From the NCBI RefSeq assembly GCF_010093085.1, contig NZ_MSRC01000003.1:186001-250000 (forward strand): a stretch of 64,000 bases of DNA, read 5' to 3'. Below are positions 43,846-52,790 of the stretch, piece after piece. The translations under genes were made by a program, and so were the position numbers. Within the stretch, counting starts at the first letter, position 1. Each line of letters begins with the position of its first letter. Source of the DNA: Bacillus sp. SKDU12 (GTDB lineage: Bacteria; Bacillota; Bacilli; Bacillales; Bacillaceae). The notes under the pieces were generated by a model, which saw only the letters and a list, made by a program, of their open reading frames with translations, made no database searches and was not told where the DNA came from.

Positions 43846-45411
43846 TTACAATCCAACAGCCTTCCATGCTGCTTCAACTTTAGCTGCATCAGTGGAGCCG
43901 TAAAGATCACGGGCAGACTGCATAAGAGCTGCCTTGGCATCTTTGAAGGTGGAAGAAGGCGTGAGGTACGTTGTTAACGCACGATAATAGATCTGCTGTG
44001 ATTTCGAGACACCAAGCTTTGTAATGGTATTATAGGCGGCTTTGTTAGGGATTCCGCTGTTTATGTGTACGCCGCCATAGTCGCCTTCATCTGTGTTGGG
44101 AAGGTTTTGATAATCGGCATAATTGTCAGGCTGGTCATACTTTGTCGGATTAGACAAACTGCGGAGAGCAGGCTGGCTGACTGTAATGTCTTCACCGATA
44201 TCCCAATTTTCTGTATCGTTAAAATACCCAAATACGTCAGAGAATGATTCGTTTAATGCCCCCGGCTGATTTTCATAACTCAAGTTGGCTGTTTCTTGAG
44301 TGACGCCATGTGTCATTTCATGTGCTGTCACATCTAATGAACCGGACAGCGGAGAGAAGAATGAACCGTCGCCGTCACCGTAAATCATTTGATCTCCTGT
44401 CCATGCAGCATTATTGTACTTTGAGCCATAGTGGACGGAAGAAACAATATTACTGCCTTTGTTATCGTAGCTGTCCCGTTTAAATGTTGAATAAAAGTAA
44501 TCGTACACTTTACCGAGGTTATAATGTGCATCAACGGCTGCTCGTTGTGATGAAGTTTTGAACGTTTTCGTTGAGCTTGAGACAAGCGTTCCCGGCAGGC
44601 GGCTTCGTCTGTTTTGCAAGTCATACGTAATGATTTGAGTGCCTGTTGGTTTTGAAAGATCTTTTAGAACGTATTTTCTGCTTTCATAAGAGATGTTTAA
44701 AGGAACCGTTGCACCCTTTAGTGTTGTTCCGCTTCCGGTGGCAGCAACATGTTCAACCTTGTTTTGCTGTTTTATTATGCTGCCTGTTTCAGAATCAACT
44801 ATGACCTCCCAGTTGGCAGGTTCGGGTTCGATATAGCGTATCGTCACGTCGTAAGCAAGACGGTAGCTGCCATCTTTTGTTTCTATTGCTTTTAATTCGG
44901 CTTTATCGCTGTTTTTAGCGGTTCCATTAGAAACAGCGTCTGGTGATTTGCCAATGGCTTTGAAAGCAAGTGCCAGCGCTTTTTCAGAAGATATTTTTTG
45001 GTTGTTTTCTGTTTTTGCAACAGATTGATTTTGTAATTCACCATTGACCGCATAGACATTATCGGATTTATCGGCGTGGACAATCACTTGAGAATCTTTA
45101 ATAGGTACTCCGTTAATAACAGGCGTATAACGAAAATGCTTATACCCAAGGTCATCAGTCGTACTTTCAACAAGCTTCAGCCTTTTGGCAGGATCACCTT
45201 TGAAAATGTTGCTGTTCTTTTTCAAAAACTGTTTGACAGCTTTGTCATTTGGTGCAGAGAGTTCTGCTTGAGCAATCGCGTTTTTGGAATGGAAATTTGT
45301 TTGATTTTCTTTAAGCTGATGATTCTCAGCAGCCTGAACACCAGGAAGGCTGATTGATAAACTCATAAATGAAGCAGTGACAGCAATAGACAGTTTTTTA
45401 CCTAAACCCAT
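43846..45411 (-). CDS. nprE: Extracellular neutral metalloprotease NprE (bacillolysin)
   Basis: NprE is a secreted thermolysin-family (M4) zinc protease. The 521-residue precursor has a signal peptide ending about SLPGVQAAE, FTP and PepSY propeptide domains (to about residue 220), and the mature enzyme. In the mature part, SLDVTAHEMTHGVTQ carries HEMTH with zinc-binding His and catalytic Glu, and GALNESFSDVFGYF the third zinc ligand Glu. A catalytic His region GDYGGVHINSGIPNKA follows. The propeptide differs clearly from the strain 168 protein I remember, one reason to think of a sister species. Expression in B. subtilis is under DegU and ScoC control; I could not define the promoter in the 289-base gap upstream. 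Confidence 0.96.
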   Translation of the reverse strand: MGLGKKLSIAVTASFMSLSISLPGVQAAENHQLKENQTNFHSKNAIAQAELSAPNDKAVKQFLKKNSNIFKGDPAKRLKLVESTTDDLGYKHFRYTPVINGVPIKDSQVIVHADKSDNVYAVNGELQNQSVAKTENNQKISSEKALALAFKAIGKSPDAVSNGTAKNSDKAELKAIETKDGSYRLAYDVTIRYIEPEPANWEVIVDSETGSIIKQQNKVEHVAATGSGTTLKGATVPLNISYESRKYVLKDLSKPTGTQIITYDLQNRRSRLPGTLVSSSTKTFKTSSQRAAVDAHYNLGKVYDYFYSTFKRDSYDNKGSNIVSSVHYGSKYNNAAWTGDQMIYGDGDGSFFSPLSGSLDVTAHEMTHGVTQETANLSYENQPGALNESFSDVFGYFNDTENWDIGEDITVSQPALRSLSNPTKYDQPDNYADYQNLPNTDEGDYGGVHINSGIPNKAAYNTITKLGVSKSQQIYYRALTTYLTPSSTFKDAKAALMQSARDLYGSTDAAKVEAAWKAVGL

Positions 45412-45641
45412 ATTGCATCCCCCTTTTTTGCAAATATTGAAAAATCTTCATGTTGTTATATTAGACTAGCATTCTATCATACTCAACAAAAACTAACATT
45501 ACGCGACAAAATTGATAGAATTGTCCTGGGTTTATTTTTGTTGAATAATATCGAAATGAGTCAAGTGTCATGTGATAGTACATATAAGTTTTCATGTTTG
45601 TTGTGTATCAAGGGAGAAGATGAGATATTTTTGTTTCTGAT

Positions 45642-45670
45642 TGAAACTTTTTGATAGGCCCGCTGTCTAA
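45642..45670 (+). promoter_or_regulatory. ECF-type promoter of ylaABCD
   Basis: TGAAAC (45642-45647) and TGTCTAA (45664-45670) with a 16-base spacer resemble ECF promoters (TGAAAC, CGTCTAA). It lies about 40 bases before ylaA, and the operon encodes the ECF factor YlaC, which is known to activate its own operon. Confidence 0.65.
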
Positions 45671-45709
45671 CCGAATGAGGCCTTAATAAGAAGTAAAGGA
45701 TTGTTGGTC

Positions 45710-47638
45710 GTGTTGGAGTTATTCAGTCATTATGTATTGCATTTCGAACGTTATTTTATATTAAGCAGACAAAGCACCTTGCTCATTCAATGGACAATTG
45801 TAGTGTTGGCGGGCTTATATGTTTTGGTGCACCATCCTAAGATAAACCAGTACCGCACAATGTTCTTAGCTGGTGTCTTACTGCGGATTGTGTTGCTGGC
45901 CGGGGTGTCTGTTGAACTTATTCATCAGGTGCAGGCGACAAACTTTACCAGTGCTTACTTACGGGAGGACGGCAATGAACTGCTGCCACTGGTGCATTTT
46001 TTGTTATATGGGTATGTGCTGCTGACGGCTTTTCACTATATGCTGATGCCTCGTAATCTTGGCGGAAAAGGCATGTTTTATATATTTGATCTCGCTGTTG
46101 TCAGTTTGCCGATCGTACAAATGGTTTTCAGTTTCTTTTCGTATTGGAAGGAATGTCCTGATGAGGTCAGGCCAATTGAATTCTTGTTTTTGTTGTTCAT
46201 CATCATTCTTCCTATCGTTTTAAATGTACTGTTTTTCAAGCTGTATTGGAGAACAAACAAGATTTTACTAGGTTTATTTTATACGCTGATTATTGGACTG
46301 CTTGTCAAGCTGCTTGTTCCATTTTCCCATCAAATCACCATAGATTATGGTGCAACGATGCCATTTGCGATTTATTTGGCAATGGCGGGATTTTTAATGA
46401 GCTATCATCTGTTCCAAAAGTCAGGAAAATTTTATATACGTGTGAATAAGCGGCTGGCGATGGCTGTTATGGTGTTTTTTGTCTTATTCTTAAATCCAAT
46501 TTATAACGTAGGATCCGCTGCTTTTGCAGTCTCAAAACCGATAAATGTCCATGATTCATTCAATTTTGTCGGGGAGCACATTTCATCTGAAAAAGCGGAA
46601 CAAATAGTAAAGTCATTTTTTCCTGCGGATGAAACACTTTATTTGCACGATACAAACATGGATGTACATTATTCTTATTCATTTGAAAGCAAGAGCTATA
46701 AAGCTGAGGTAGACGAAGTCTCACAGCTGATTCGTAATTATCAATACGTAAAAAAACCGCATGGAAAAAAGCTGACGGATCAAGAGTACATGCGTAGGTC
46801 TATCGCTTTTCTTGAACGGCACGGCCGAGTGTTAAATAAGGACCATATCGAAACAAAGGTATCTAAAGAAGACGGTCAGACAGTCGTTCGTATATATCTG
46901 AAAAATCAACTTCATAAAAAAGATAATGATGATGGAGCGCTATTTTATTGGGAAAAGGAAACTTTAATGAGTTTTAGTGAAGACCCTTCTATTTATCAGT
47001 TTGATTCTCTTCTCCATGTTCATGTAACAGAACAAGATATTCACGACAAAGTGAAGGACATGTTTGCTGCTTTAAACATACCGAAACAGCCTTATCAGAT
47101 CACTGATATTGAAAGTGATAGCATGTTAGGAAGCATAGTGCGCGTTGAAACGAAAAGTGGAATTGTGATGGAATTTGAGGGCGAATCCGGTTCTTTACAT
47201 AGTCTTTCACTTCCAATGAAAAAGAACAGTTCACTGGCTGACAGCCGGCTGCAGCAGCAGGTATTATCGATCTTCGATATTGATGCATCAAAAATAAAGA
47301 AATCAAGCAAGCGGAGTGACACGGTTGTGTATACGGATTCTTCTAAAGCGTATGAGTTTTTTGAAGATCAAAGCCAGCTGCAGGTTTATGTTTACAGTGA
47401 TACACCTGAGCAGCCTTTCCCATATACGTATCGCAATGGGACATTGGCTTATAAAAAAGTAGCATCTTCATATCAGGATGTGATTTACAAAAAACGTATG
47501 CGGCCGATTATCGTTCACAGAGGGGATGAATGGCATTACGCATGGCTGATCATTATTCAGCCGTTCGGTTCAAACCGTCATGATGCTTATGTGGTGGATG
47601 GAGAAACACAAGAGGTGAAAAGTCTTTATGAATCATAA
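45710..47638 (+). CDS. ylaA: Large membrane protein YlaA
   Basis: YlaA is a membrane protein of about 642 residues and unknown function. The N-terminal 265 residues hold about eight hydrophobic helices (for example LLIQWTIVVLAGLYVLVHH and FLLYGYVLLTAFHYML). The rest is a hydrophilic, probably external region with repeated beta-rich segments. I prefer GTG 45710 because AAAGGA (45695-45700) lies 9 bases before it; in-frame TTG codons at 45701 and 45704 are too close to that site. Its end overlaps ylaB by 11 bases. Confidence 0.85.
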   Translation: MLELFSHYVLHFERYFILSRQSTLLIQWTIVVLAGLYVLVHHPKINQYRTMFLAGVLLRIVLLAGVSVELIHQVQATNFTSAYLREDGNELLPLVHFLLYGYVLLTAFHYMLMPRNLGGKGMFYIFDLAVVSLPIVQMVFSFFSYWKECPDEVRPIEFLFLLFIIILPIVLNVLFFKLYWRTNKILLGLFYTLIIGLLVKLLVPFSHQITIDYGATMPFAIYLAMAGFLMSYHLFQKSGKFYIRVNKRLAMAVMVFFVLFLNPIYNVGSAAFAVSKPINVHDSFNFVGEHISSEKAEQIVKSFFPADETLYLHDTNMDVHYSYSFESKSYKAEVDEVSQLIRNYQYVKKPHGKKLTDQEYMRRSIAFLERHGRVLNKDHIETKVSKEDGQTVVRIYLKNQLHKKDNDDGALFYWEKETLMSFSEDPSIYQFDSLLHVHVTEQDIHDKVKDMFAALNIPKQPYQITDIESDSMLGSIVRVETKSGIVMEFEGESGSLHSLSLPMKKNSSLADSRLQQQVLSIFDIDASKIKKSSKRSDTVVYTDSSKAYEFFEDQSQLQVYVYSDTPEQPFPYTYRNGTLAYKKVASSYQDVIYKKRMRPIIVHRGDEWHYAWLIIIQPFGSNRHDAYVVDGETQEVKSLYES

Positions 47639-47897
47639 AGAAAAAGAGTCTATTTTTTTAGATTTATATGACCTATATAAAGAAGGAGAACTAGAGGGTG
47701 AATCAATGGAGTGGATGAAACAGCATGAGCCCTTATATCAAAAAAATGCGGAATTCTTAAAGAGTGAATCCAGTTCAAAGAGGAGCCCGGGTGCTGAAGA
47801 AGAGAGGCAAATCAGACATATGAAAGTATACTTGTCTTCCATGTATATCTGTTTTATTTTATTGGCCATTTGGATGACGGTGTGGTTTTACTTTTAA
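47628..47897 (+). CDS. ylaB: Small membrane protein YlaB
   Basis: An 89-residue protein with a charged N-terminal part (LDLYDLYKEGELEGESMEWM) and one C-terminal membrane helix (MYICFILLAIWMTVWFYF). It overlaps ylaA by 11 bases and shares a TAATG with ylaC, so the genes are co-translated. Function unknown; the cytoplasmic part recalls short anti-sigma-like domains, but I see no zinc motif. Confidence 0.87.
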   Translation: MNHKEKESIFLDLYDLYKEGELEGESMEWMKQHEPLYQKNAEFLKSESSSKRSPGAEEERQIRHMKVYLSSMYICFILLAIWMTVWFYF

Positions 47898-48418
47898 TGA
47901 AACATAGGGATTCTATTGAAGACTTGTACCGAGAGTATTACCAAGAAATTTTGAATTATTTATATCGAAGGACGCATCATCTTGAAACAGCTAAGGACTT
48001 AGCGCAGGACACATTTGTGAAAGCACTTAACGGCCTGGCTTCGTTTAGGGGGCATTCTTCCATCAGAACGTGGCTTTACACGATTGCGCATCACACCTTT
48101 GTCAACTGGTACCGCAGAGATATCAAATATCAATGTGCTGATATCAGCACAAATGAAGGATTAACGCAAACAACTTATGAGCAGCCTGAACAGTATTTGT
48201 CCCGGACGATTAAAAGCGAAATGCTGCGGCAGGAGCTCCTGCAGTTAAAAGATCAGCATCAGTCCGTTTTGATCTTAAGAGAATTCCAAGAGCTTTCTTA
48301 TGAAGAAATCGCTGAGATATTAGAGTGGAGTCTTTCGAAGGTGAAAACTACGCTGCACCGCGCAAGATTAGAGCTAAAGAAAAACATGATGAAAAGAAGA
48401 GAGGAGGAGCGGATATGA
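47897..48418 (+). CDS. ylaC: ECF sigma factor YlaC
   Basis: YlaC is an RNA polymerase sigma factor of the extracytoplasmic-function class linked to oxidative stress. Region 2 (about 5-75) includes EILNYLYRRTHHLETAKDLA, QDTFVKALNGLASFRGHSS and IRTWLYTIAHHTFVNWYRRD. Region 4 (about 115-165) includes QSVLILREFQELSYEEIAEI and SLSKVKTTLHRARLELK. ATG 47897 (MKHRDSIEDLY) gives 173 residues. Its end overlaps the anti-sigma gene ylaD by 4 bases (ATGA). Confidence 0.94.
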   Translation: MKHRDSIEDLYREYYQEILNYLYRRTHHLETAKDLAQDTFVKALNGLASFRGHSSIRTWLYTIAHHTFVNWYRRDIKYQCADISTNEGLTQTTYEQPEQYLSRTIKSEMLRQELLQLKDQHQSVLILREFQELSYEEIAEILEWSLSKVKTTLHRARLELKKNMMKRREEERI

Positions 48419-48708
48419 CCTGCTTTCTAGTAAGAGACCTGCTTCCTCTGTATCTTGAAGGTGATTGTAATAAAGAAACGGAACACGTCGTTGAAGAGCA
48501 CTTAAAAACTTGCAGCAGCTGCAAAGAAATGTATGACCTGATGGCTGAGCCGTTTGAATTGGAAAGTGAACAGGTCGTTGAGGAGGTTTTTCTGTCTGAA
48601 GAAGAAAGGCGTTTTAAACAAAGGTACTATGGTTTGCAGATCGTTAAAGCTGCCTGCTGGTTTGGAGCGGCGGTCGCCTTGATGCTGATTATCAAACTGC
48701 TAATATAA
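48415..48708 (+). CDS. ylaD: Anti-sigma factor YlaD
   Basis: YlaD is the membrane-bound anti-sigma factor for YlaC. The zinc-type anti-sigma motif HVVEEHLKTCSSCKEMYDLM (His-x3-His...Cys-x2-Cys) lies near residues 24-40. One membrane helix ends the 97-residue chain (IVKAACWFGAAVALMLIIKLLI). AGAGGAGGAG before the ATG is a strong ribosome site within ylaC. Thiol oxidation of the zinc site is a known way such factors sense redox stress. Confidence 0.93.
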   Translation: MTCFLVRDLLPLYLEGDCNKETEHVVEEHLKTCSSCKEMYDLMAEPFELESEQVVEEVFLSEEERRFKQRYYGLQIVKAACWFGAAVALMLIIKLLI

Positions 48709-48710
48709 AG

Positions 48711-48744
48711 AAAAGCGCTTGACCGATTCCGGCAAGCGCTTTTT
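48711..48744. terminator. Bidirectional terminator between ylaD and ylaE
   Basis: AAAAGCGCTTG pairs with CAAGCGCTTTTT. Confidence 0.9.
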
Positions 48745-48748
48745 AATA

Positions 48749-49359
48749 TTAAGCCTGAGGATGAAGAATAGTGTAGACTGCGGCAAGCTGTTCTTGTGAC
48801 AGAGTACCGAAAAAGTTTTCGTAAGCGTCAGCTTGCTGAGATGTTGCGCCTGCTTGTGCCGCTTTATCTTTATTATAACTGTATACATTATCTTGCAGCA
48901 CAATGGCAGCCTGAAGAATGTGAATCTTTGAGGAAGCTGAAGTTAAAAATTGTTCAGTTGCAACTGCTTGTTTTTCTGTGATGCCAAGCTCTGCTGCCTT
49001 ATCTGTATCGAGTTTGTAATTTTCACCTTCGATATACACACATTGTGAAACGGCGCTGAAAAATTTTGGTGCCGACTCCCACATTTTTGCGATGACTTGA
49101 GCCTCTTCTTTTGACATTCCTAACTCGACAGCTTTTTCACTATCAAAAGAATAAACACCACTTGTTCAGATATACATTGATTTAATAAAGCAACGTATGT
49201 ATCAAAATCCTCGTTAGTGATTGTTTGGTGCTGGAGCTGAACAGCGGTATTATCAACCATTGTTTTGGCGCTGGCTGCATGCGGGCCGAACGTTAATAAA
49301 GCAGCCGAAGTTATTGCGGCCGTCGATAGCACAGTCTTTTTTACAAATGTTTTTTTCAT
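48749..49359 (-). pseudogene. ylaE: Secreted protein ylaE, broken by one frameshift
   Basis: The first 64 codons encode a signal peptide (MKKTFVKKTVLSTAAITSAA, then LLTFGPHAASA) and a start reading NEDFDTYVALLNQCISEQ. The frame then fails, but one base over it continues GVYSFDSEKAVELGMSKEEA and on to AAVYTILHPQA. The break at 49159-49161 fits loss of one base from an Asp codon. The span is 611 bases, one short of the 612 needed for the 203-residue YlaE I recall from strain 168. Two or three repeats of a CVY-x-(E/D)...Y-x-(D/L)-D-x-(D/E)KA-x-x-(L/A)G unit are visible. Function unknown. Confidence 0.85.
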
Positions 49360-49570
49360 GTTTTGCCTTTCCCTTTTATGAATTATGGTGCGGGTTCCAT
49401 TATAGGGAGAGATTGGTGTCGAACAAATAGGTTATATAGCATTTTATGTAGAACGTGACCGAACTACTTTTGCCGTTCACAGCTGTCATCGCCATAACAA
49501 TTGTCTATGTATGAACGCTGCTTTACACCTTCCTGACTAAAGAATAGGGGAGATAAGGCTTAATAAAATG

Positions 49571-49602
49571 AAAAAACACCGCTTTTTTTAGCGGTGTTTT
49601 TT
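49571..49602 (-). terminator. Terminator of ylaF
   Basis: AACACCGC pairs with GCGGTGTT with A and T runs at both sides. Confidence 0.85.
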
Positions 49603-49632
49603 GATTATAATGTCGCCGGCAAGGCAATGCTT

Positions 49633-49821
49633 TTAATCAAACAAGCCTTGCTCGCGCATTTTCTTTTTTAATGTAAACCCACCGCCCATTACGGCGCAAA
49701 CAAGAACAATGCTGGCGATTGTGCCTGCAATGCTTTTTTCAGCGATAAAGACGCCGATCAGCATCATACTGAAAACCGCTGCAAATGCAAATAATAGCAA
49801 AAGCCAATTCATTTTTTTCAT
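49633..49821 (-). CDS. ylaF: Small membrane protein YlaF
   Basis: A 62-residue protein with two hydrophobic helices (WLLLLFAFAAVFSMMLIGVF and IASIVLVCAVMGGGF) and a basic tail KKKMREQGLFD. AGGGGATGGG before ATG 49821 marks the start. Family of small DUF5325-like membrane proteins; no function known. Confidence 0.85.
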   Translation of the reverse strand: MKKMNWLLLLFAFAAVFSMMLIGVFIAEKSIAGTIASIVLVCAVMGGGFTLKKKMREQGLFD

Positions 49822-49933
49822 ATTTCCCATCCCCTTTTACGTCTTATATAAAGTTTACAGAAAAACGTGACGCTTTTAAAGAGGATGTGTGATATAATAT
49901 GAAAGTTATCTAATTTTATTAGGAGATGAAAAA

Positions 49934-51772
49934 GTGAAACTTAGAAATGACCTTCGCAACATCGCGATTATCGCCCACGTTGACCATGGGAAAACGACTT
50001 TAGTCGATCAGCTTTTACATCAGGCTGGTACGTTCCGTGCCAACGAACAGGTTGCTGAACGCGCAATGGACTCTAATGACCTTGAACGTGAACGCGGCAT
50101 TACAATTTTGGCGAAAAATACTGCGATTAACTATAAAGATACACGCATCAATATTTTGGATACCCCTGGACACGCTGACTTTGGGGGAGAAGTAGAACGG
50201 ATTATGAAAATGGTTGACGGCGTATTGCTTGTCGTTGACGCATATGAAGGCTGTATGCCTCAAACTCGTTTCGTTCTGAAAAAAGCTCTTGAGCAAAACC
50301 TTAATCCGGTTGTTGTTGTCAATAAAATTGACCGTGACTTTGCTCGTCCTGAGGAAGTAATCGATGAGGTTCTTGACCTGTTCATTGAGCTTGATGCCAA
50401 TGAAGAGCAGCTCGAGTTCCCGGTAGTATACGCTTCAGCAATTAATGGAACAGCGAGTCTTGATCCGAAACAGCAGGATGAGAACATGGAATCTTTATAT
50501 GAAACCATTATTAAGCATGTTCCGGCACCTGTTGATAATGAAGAAGAGCCGCTTCAATTCCAAGTTGCCCTTCTTGACTACAATGACTATGTAGGGCGTA
50601 TCGGAATCGGGCGCGTATTCCGCGGCACGATGAAAGTCGGCCAACAGGTTTCTCTTATGAAGCTTGACGGAACGGCTAAGTCATTCCGTGTTACAAAGAT
50701 TTTCGGTTTCCAAGGCTTAAAGCGTGTGGAAATTGAAGAAGCAAAAGCGGGAGATCTTGTTGCTGTTTCCGGTATGGAAGATATTAATGTTGGTGAAACA
50801 GTATGTCCTGTTGACCATCAAGATCCGCTTCCAGTGCTTCGAATTGACGAACCGACACTTCAAATGACATTTGTCGTAAATAACAGTCCGTTTGCAGGCC
50901 GTGAAGGCAAATACGTGACATCCCGCAAAATCGAAGAACGACTCCATTCTCAGCTTCAGACTGATGTGAGCTTGCGTGTTGAGCCCACAGCTTCACCTGA
51001 TGCTTGGGTTGTTTCCGGACGCGGTGAACTCCATTTGTCAATTTTAATTGAAAATATGCGCCGTGAAGGTTATGAGCTTCAAGTTTCAAAACCTGAAGTT
51101 ATCATAAGAGATATTGACGGTGTACGCTGTGAGCCTGTTGAGCGAGTGCAAATCGATGTTCCTGAAGAGCATACTGGCTCAGTAATGGAATCAATGGGTG
51201 CGCGTAAAGGCGAGATGGTTGATATGATCAACAACGGAAACGGGCAAGTTCGTCTCATCTTTACAGTTCCTTCTCGCGGATTAATCGGATACTCTACAGA
51301 GTTTTTATCTTTAACACGCGGATTCGGTATCCTGAACCATACGTTTGACAGCTACCAGCCTATGCAGGCGGGCCAAGTTGGCGGACGCCGCCAAGGTGTG
51401 CTTGTATCAATGGAAAACGGGAAAGCGACAGCATATGGAATTCAAGGAATTGAAGACCGCGGTGTCATCTTCGTTGAGCCAGGTACTGAAGTATACGAAG
51501 GAATGATCGTTGGAGAGCATAACCGCGACAACGACCTTGTTGTTAACGTCAGCAAAATGAAACAGCAGACGAACGTTCGCTCTGCAACAAAAGATCAGAC
51601 AACAACAATTAAAAAAGCGCGCATCATGTCTCTTGAGGAGTCTCTAGAGTACTTAAACGAAGATGAATACTGTGAAGTAACACCAGAATCCATCCGTTTA
51701 AGAAAGAAAATCCTCAATAAGAACGAACGTGAAAAAGCAGCTAAAAAGAAAAAAACAGCAGGATTGTCTTAA
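49934..51772 (+). CDS. typA: Translational GTPase TypA/BipA
   Basis: TypA (YlaG, BipA) is a ribosome-binding GTPase related to EF-G that assists 50S assembly at low temperature and under stress. G1 [15 protein letters not shown], the switch region [16 protein letters not shown]3 [14 protein letters not shown] and G4 [12 protein letters not shown] are intact. An EF-Tu-like domain 2, EF-G-like domains III and V, and the specific C-terminal domain complete 612 residues. AGGAGATG precedes the ATG. Confidence 0.96.
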   Translation: MKLRNDLRNIAIIAHVDHGKTTLVDQLLHQAGTFRANEQVAERAMDSNDLERERGITILAKNTAINYKDTRINILDTPGHADFGGEVERIMKMVDGVLLVVDAYEGCMPQTRFVLKKALEQNLNPVVVVNKIDRDFARPEEVIDEVLDLFIELDANEEQLEFPVVYASAINGTASLDPKQQDENMESLYETIIKHVPAPVDNEEEPLQFQVALLDYNDYVGRIGIGRVFRGTMKVGQQVSLMKLDGTAKSFRVTKIFGFQGLKRVEIEEAKAGDLVAVSGMEDINVGETVCPVDHQDPLPVLRIDEPTLQMTFVVNNSPFAGREGKYVTSRKIEERLHSQLQTDVSLRVEPTASPDAWVVSGRGELHLSILIENMRREGYELQVSKPEVIIRDIDGVRCEPVERVQIDVPEEHTGSVMESMGARKGEMVDMINNGNGQVRLIFTVPSRGLIGYSTEFLSLTRGFGILNHTFDSYQPMQAGQVGGRRQGVLVSMENGKATAYGIQGIEDRGVIFVEPGTEVYEGMIVGEHNRDNDLVVNVSKMKQQTNVRSATKDQTTTIKKARIMSLEESLEYLNEDEYCEVTPESIRLRKKILNKNEREKAAKKKKTAGLS

Positions 51773-51827
51773 GCTCTTGCAGAATTTGAAAAGATAGAAC
51801 CCGTACGTTTAAGGGGAGGGAATCTTT

Positions 51828-52145
51828 TTGAATGATGTAAGCGAACGCCTGTCGCTCTTTGCCGCTCTATATCAAGTAGACCGGCAGCCTGCGCCAGGCA
51901 TGTGGCTGCTGTATGGCACAATTTTTGTGTTGGCCGTTATTGTATTTAAGCTTGGATTTGCTAAAAGGCTTCCGGTATTAAAATCAGCAGTGGTGTATGT
52001 ATTTCTGGCTTTGGGCTGCACTGTTTTGACCTTTTTAGGTGTGTTTTTGCCCGTGGCGGAGGGATTGATCGTCGCTGCCCTGATTTTAATTGTTTATAAA
52101 ATTCGGCTGTATCAGTCGAAAAAGGGACAGTCTGCAAAATCATAA
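51828..52145 (+). CDS. ylaH: Membrane protein YlaH
   Basis: YlaH is a 105-residue protein with three hydrophobic helices (about 25-42, 52-70 and 73-90). It starts at TTG 51828, supported by GGGGAGGG seven bases before. It follows typA by 55 bases and is probably co-transcribed. Function unknown. Its downstream hairpin is one of the two copies that bound the accessory island. Confidence 0.88.
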   Translation: MNDVSERLSLFAALYQVDRQPAPGMWLLYGTIFVLAVIVFKLGFAKRLPVLKSAVVYVFLALGCTVLTFLGVFLPVAEGLIVAALILIVYKIRLYQSKKGQSAKS

Positions 52146-52170
52146 AAAGACTCAGCTGAGAAGCTGAGCC
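52144..52170. repeat. Left copy of a duplicated terminator hairpin (island boundary)
   Basis: GACTCAGCT (52149-52157), four loop bases and AGCTGAGCC (52162-52170) form a hairpin preceded by A5, so its T run is on the minus strand only. The right copy at 54269-54290 agrees at 19 of 22 positions. Together they flank the 2.1 kb island. Confidence 0.8.
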
Positions 52171-52211
52171 AGCTTGTAGAGAAAACAATGTTTTTTCTAC
52201 AAGCTTTTTTA
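52171..52211 (+). terminator. Second terminator downstream of ylaH
   Basis: AGCTTGTAGA and TCTACAAGCTTTTTTA form a long stem (with AGAAAACA/TGTTTTTTCT inner pairing), with a T run on the plus strand. Confidence 0.85.
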
Positions 52212-52576
52212 TTTTGCGCTGCTTTTTTTAGGTATTCACCAGATTTCAAAAACAGAAAAAGAATTTTTGTGAGGTTTTTCCGTAAAAACACAAACGGTTT
52301 TGACTGACCTTTCATTTACGGCCGGAAATCGTTCTGTCTTCGTTTGAATGATAATGTGTCATCGGTGCGAAGAAAGACTGTTTGGTATGTGACATCTCTT
52401 TAAGGCTCAACCAGCGCTTTTTTTGTTCCCTTCGCTATTTGTTTTTTTCATGATCGGCTGAACCTTTCTCTATTCGTTTCAGGCGGCAGCAAAGAGGATA
52501 TGCTTAACTTCTTTCTTATTTTTTATAAGGTTATTTATACACATACGTTTATGCGAAAAAACCATCAATTTTCCTT
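52212..52576. other. Gene-free stretch at the left side of the island
   Basis: About 365 AT-rich bases without a credible frame. They hold several A/T runs and weak dyads but no clear promoter or strong hairpin. An antisense RNA to the small peptide gene could lie here, but I cannot identify one. Confidence 0.4.
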
Positions 52577-52672
52577 TTACTCTTTTTTCCACTTTCCTGC
52601 GGCGAATATCGTTCCAATCTGAATCACCACACTTAACAGAGCGCATACTGCCACAACTGTGTTGCTGTCCAT
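52577..52672 (-). CDS. 31-residue hydrophobic single-helix peptide
   Basis: The peptide begins MDSNTVVAVCALLSVVIQ and continues IGTIFAAGKWKKE: one membrane helix followed by a short basic tail. AAAAAGGAGGGTG lies 6 bases before the ATG, a near-perfect ribosome site. A promoter TTGTCA-N18-TATGAT stands about 25 bases upstream of the message start. Size, helix and basic end resemble type I toxin peptides of Bacillus (TxpA, BsrG), but I see no sequence match and no antisense partner. It could equally be a small membrane regulator. It lies within the accessory island, in the same direction as the XRE gene. Confidence 0.65.
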   Translation of the reverse strand: MDSNTVVAVCALLSVVIQIGTIFAAGKWKKE

Positions 52673-52704
52673 AGAAGACACCCTCCTTTTTATTAGGTTG
52701 ATGT

Positions 52705-52734
52705 ATCATATGACAGCTGTCTCTGTTTTGACAA
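52705..52734 (-). promoter_or_regulatory. Promoter of the 31-residue peptide gene
   Basis: On the minus strand TTGTCA (52729-52734) and TATGAT (52705-52710) have an 18-base spacer, each one mismatch from the sigma-A consensus. Confidence 0.6.
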
Positions 52735-52767
52735 AACTGCAATGCGATGTTTCACATTTTTCAACAA

Positions 52768-52790
52768 AAAGGGCGCTTTTTTAAGCGCCT
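52768..52790 (-). terminator. Terminator of the XRE regulator gene
   Basis: On the minus strand AGGCGCTT pairs with AAGCGCCC and is followed by TTTTTG, directly after the stop codon. Confidence 0.8.

Noticed and set aside
45412-45641. A defined nprE promoter
   Set aside because: Several weak TATGAT/TAGAAT-like boxes exist on the minus strand, but none has a convincing -35 at proper spacing.
52479-52742. 87-residue minus-strand frame in the island
   Set aside because: Out of frame with the 31-residue peptide that has the ribosome site; composition is not protein-like and there is no start signal.
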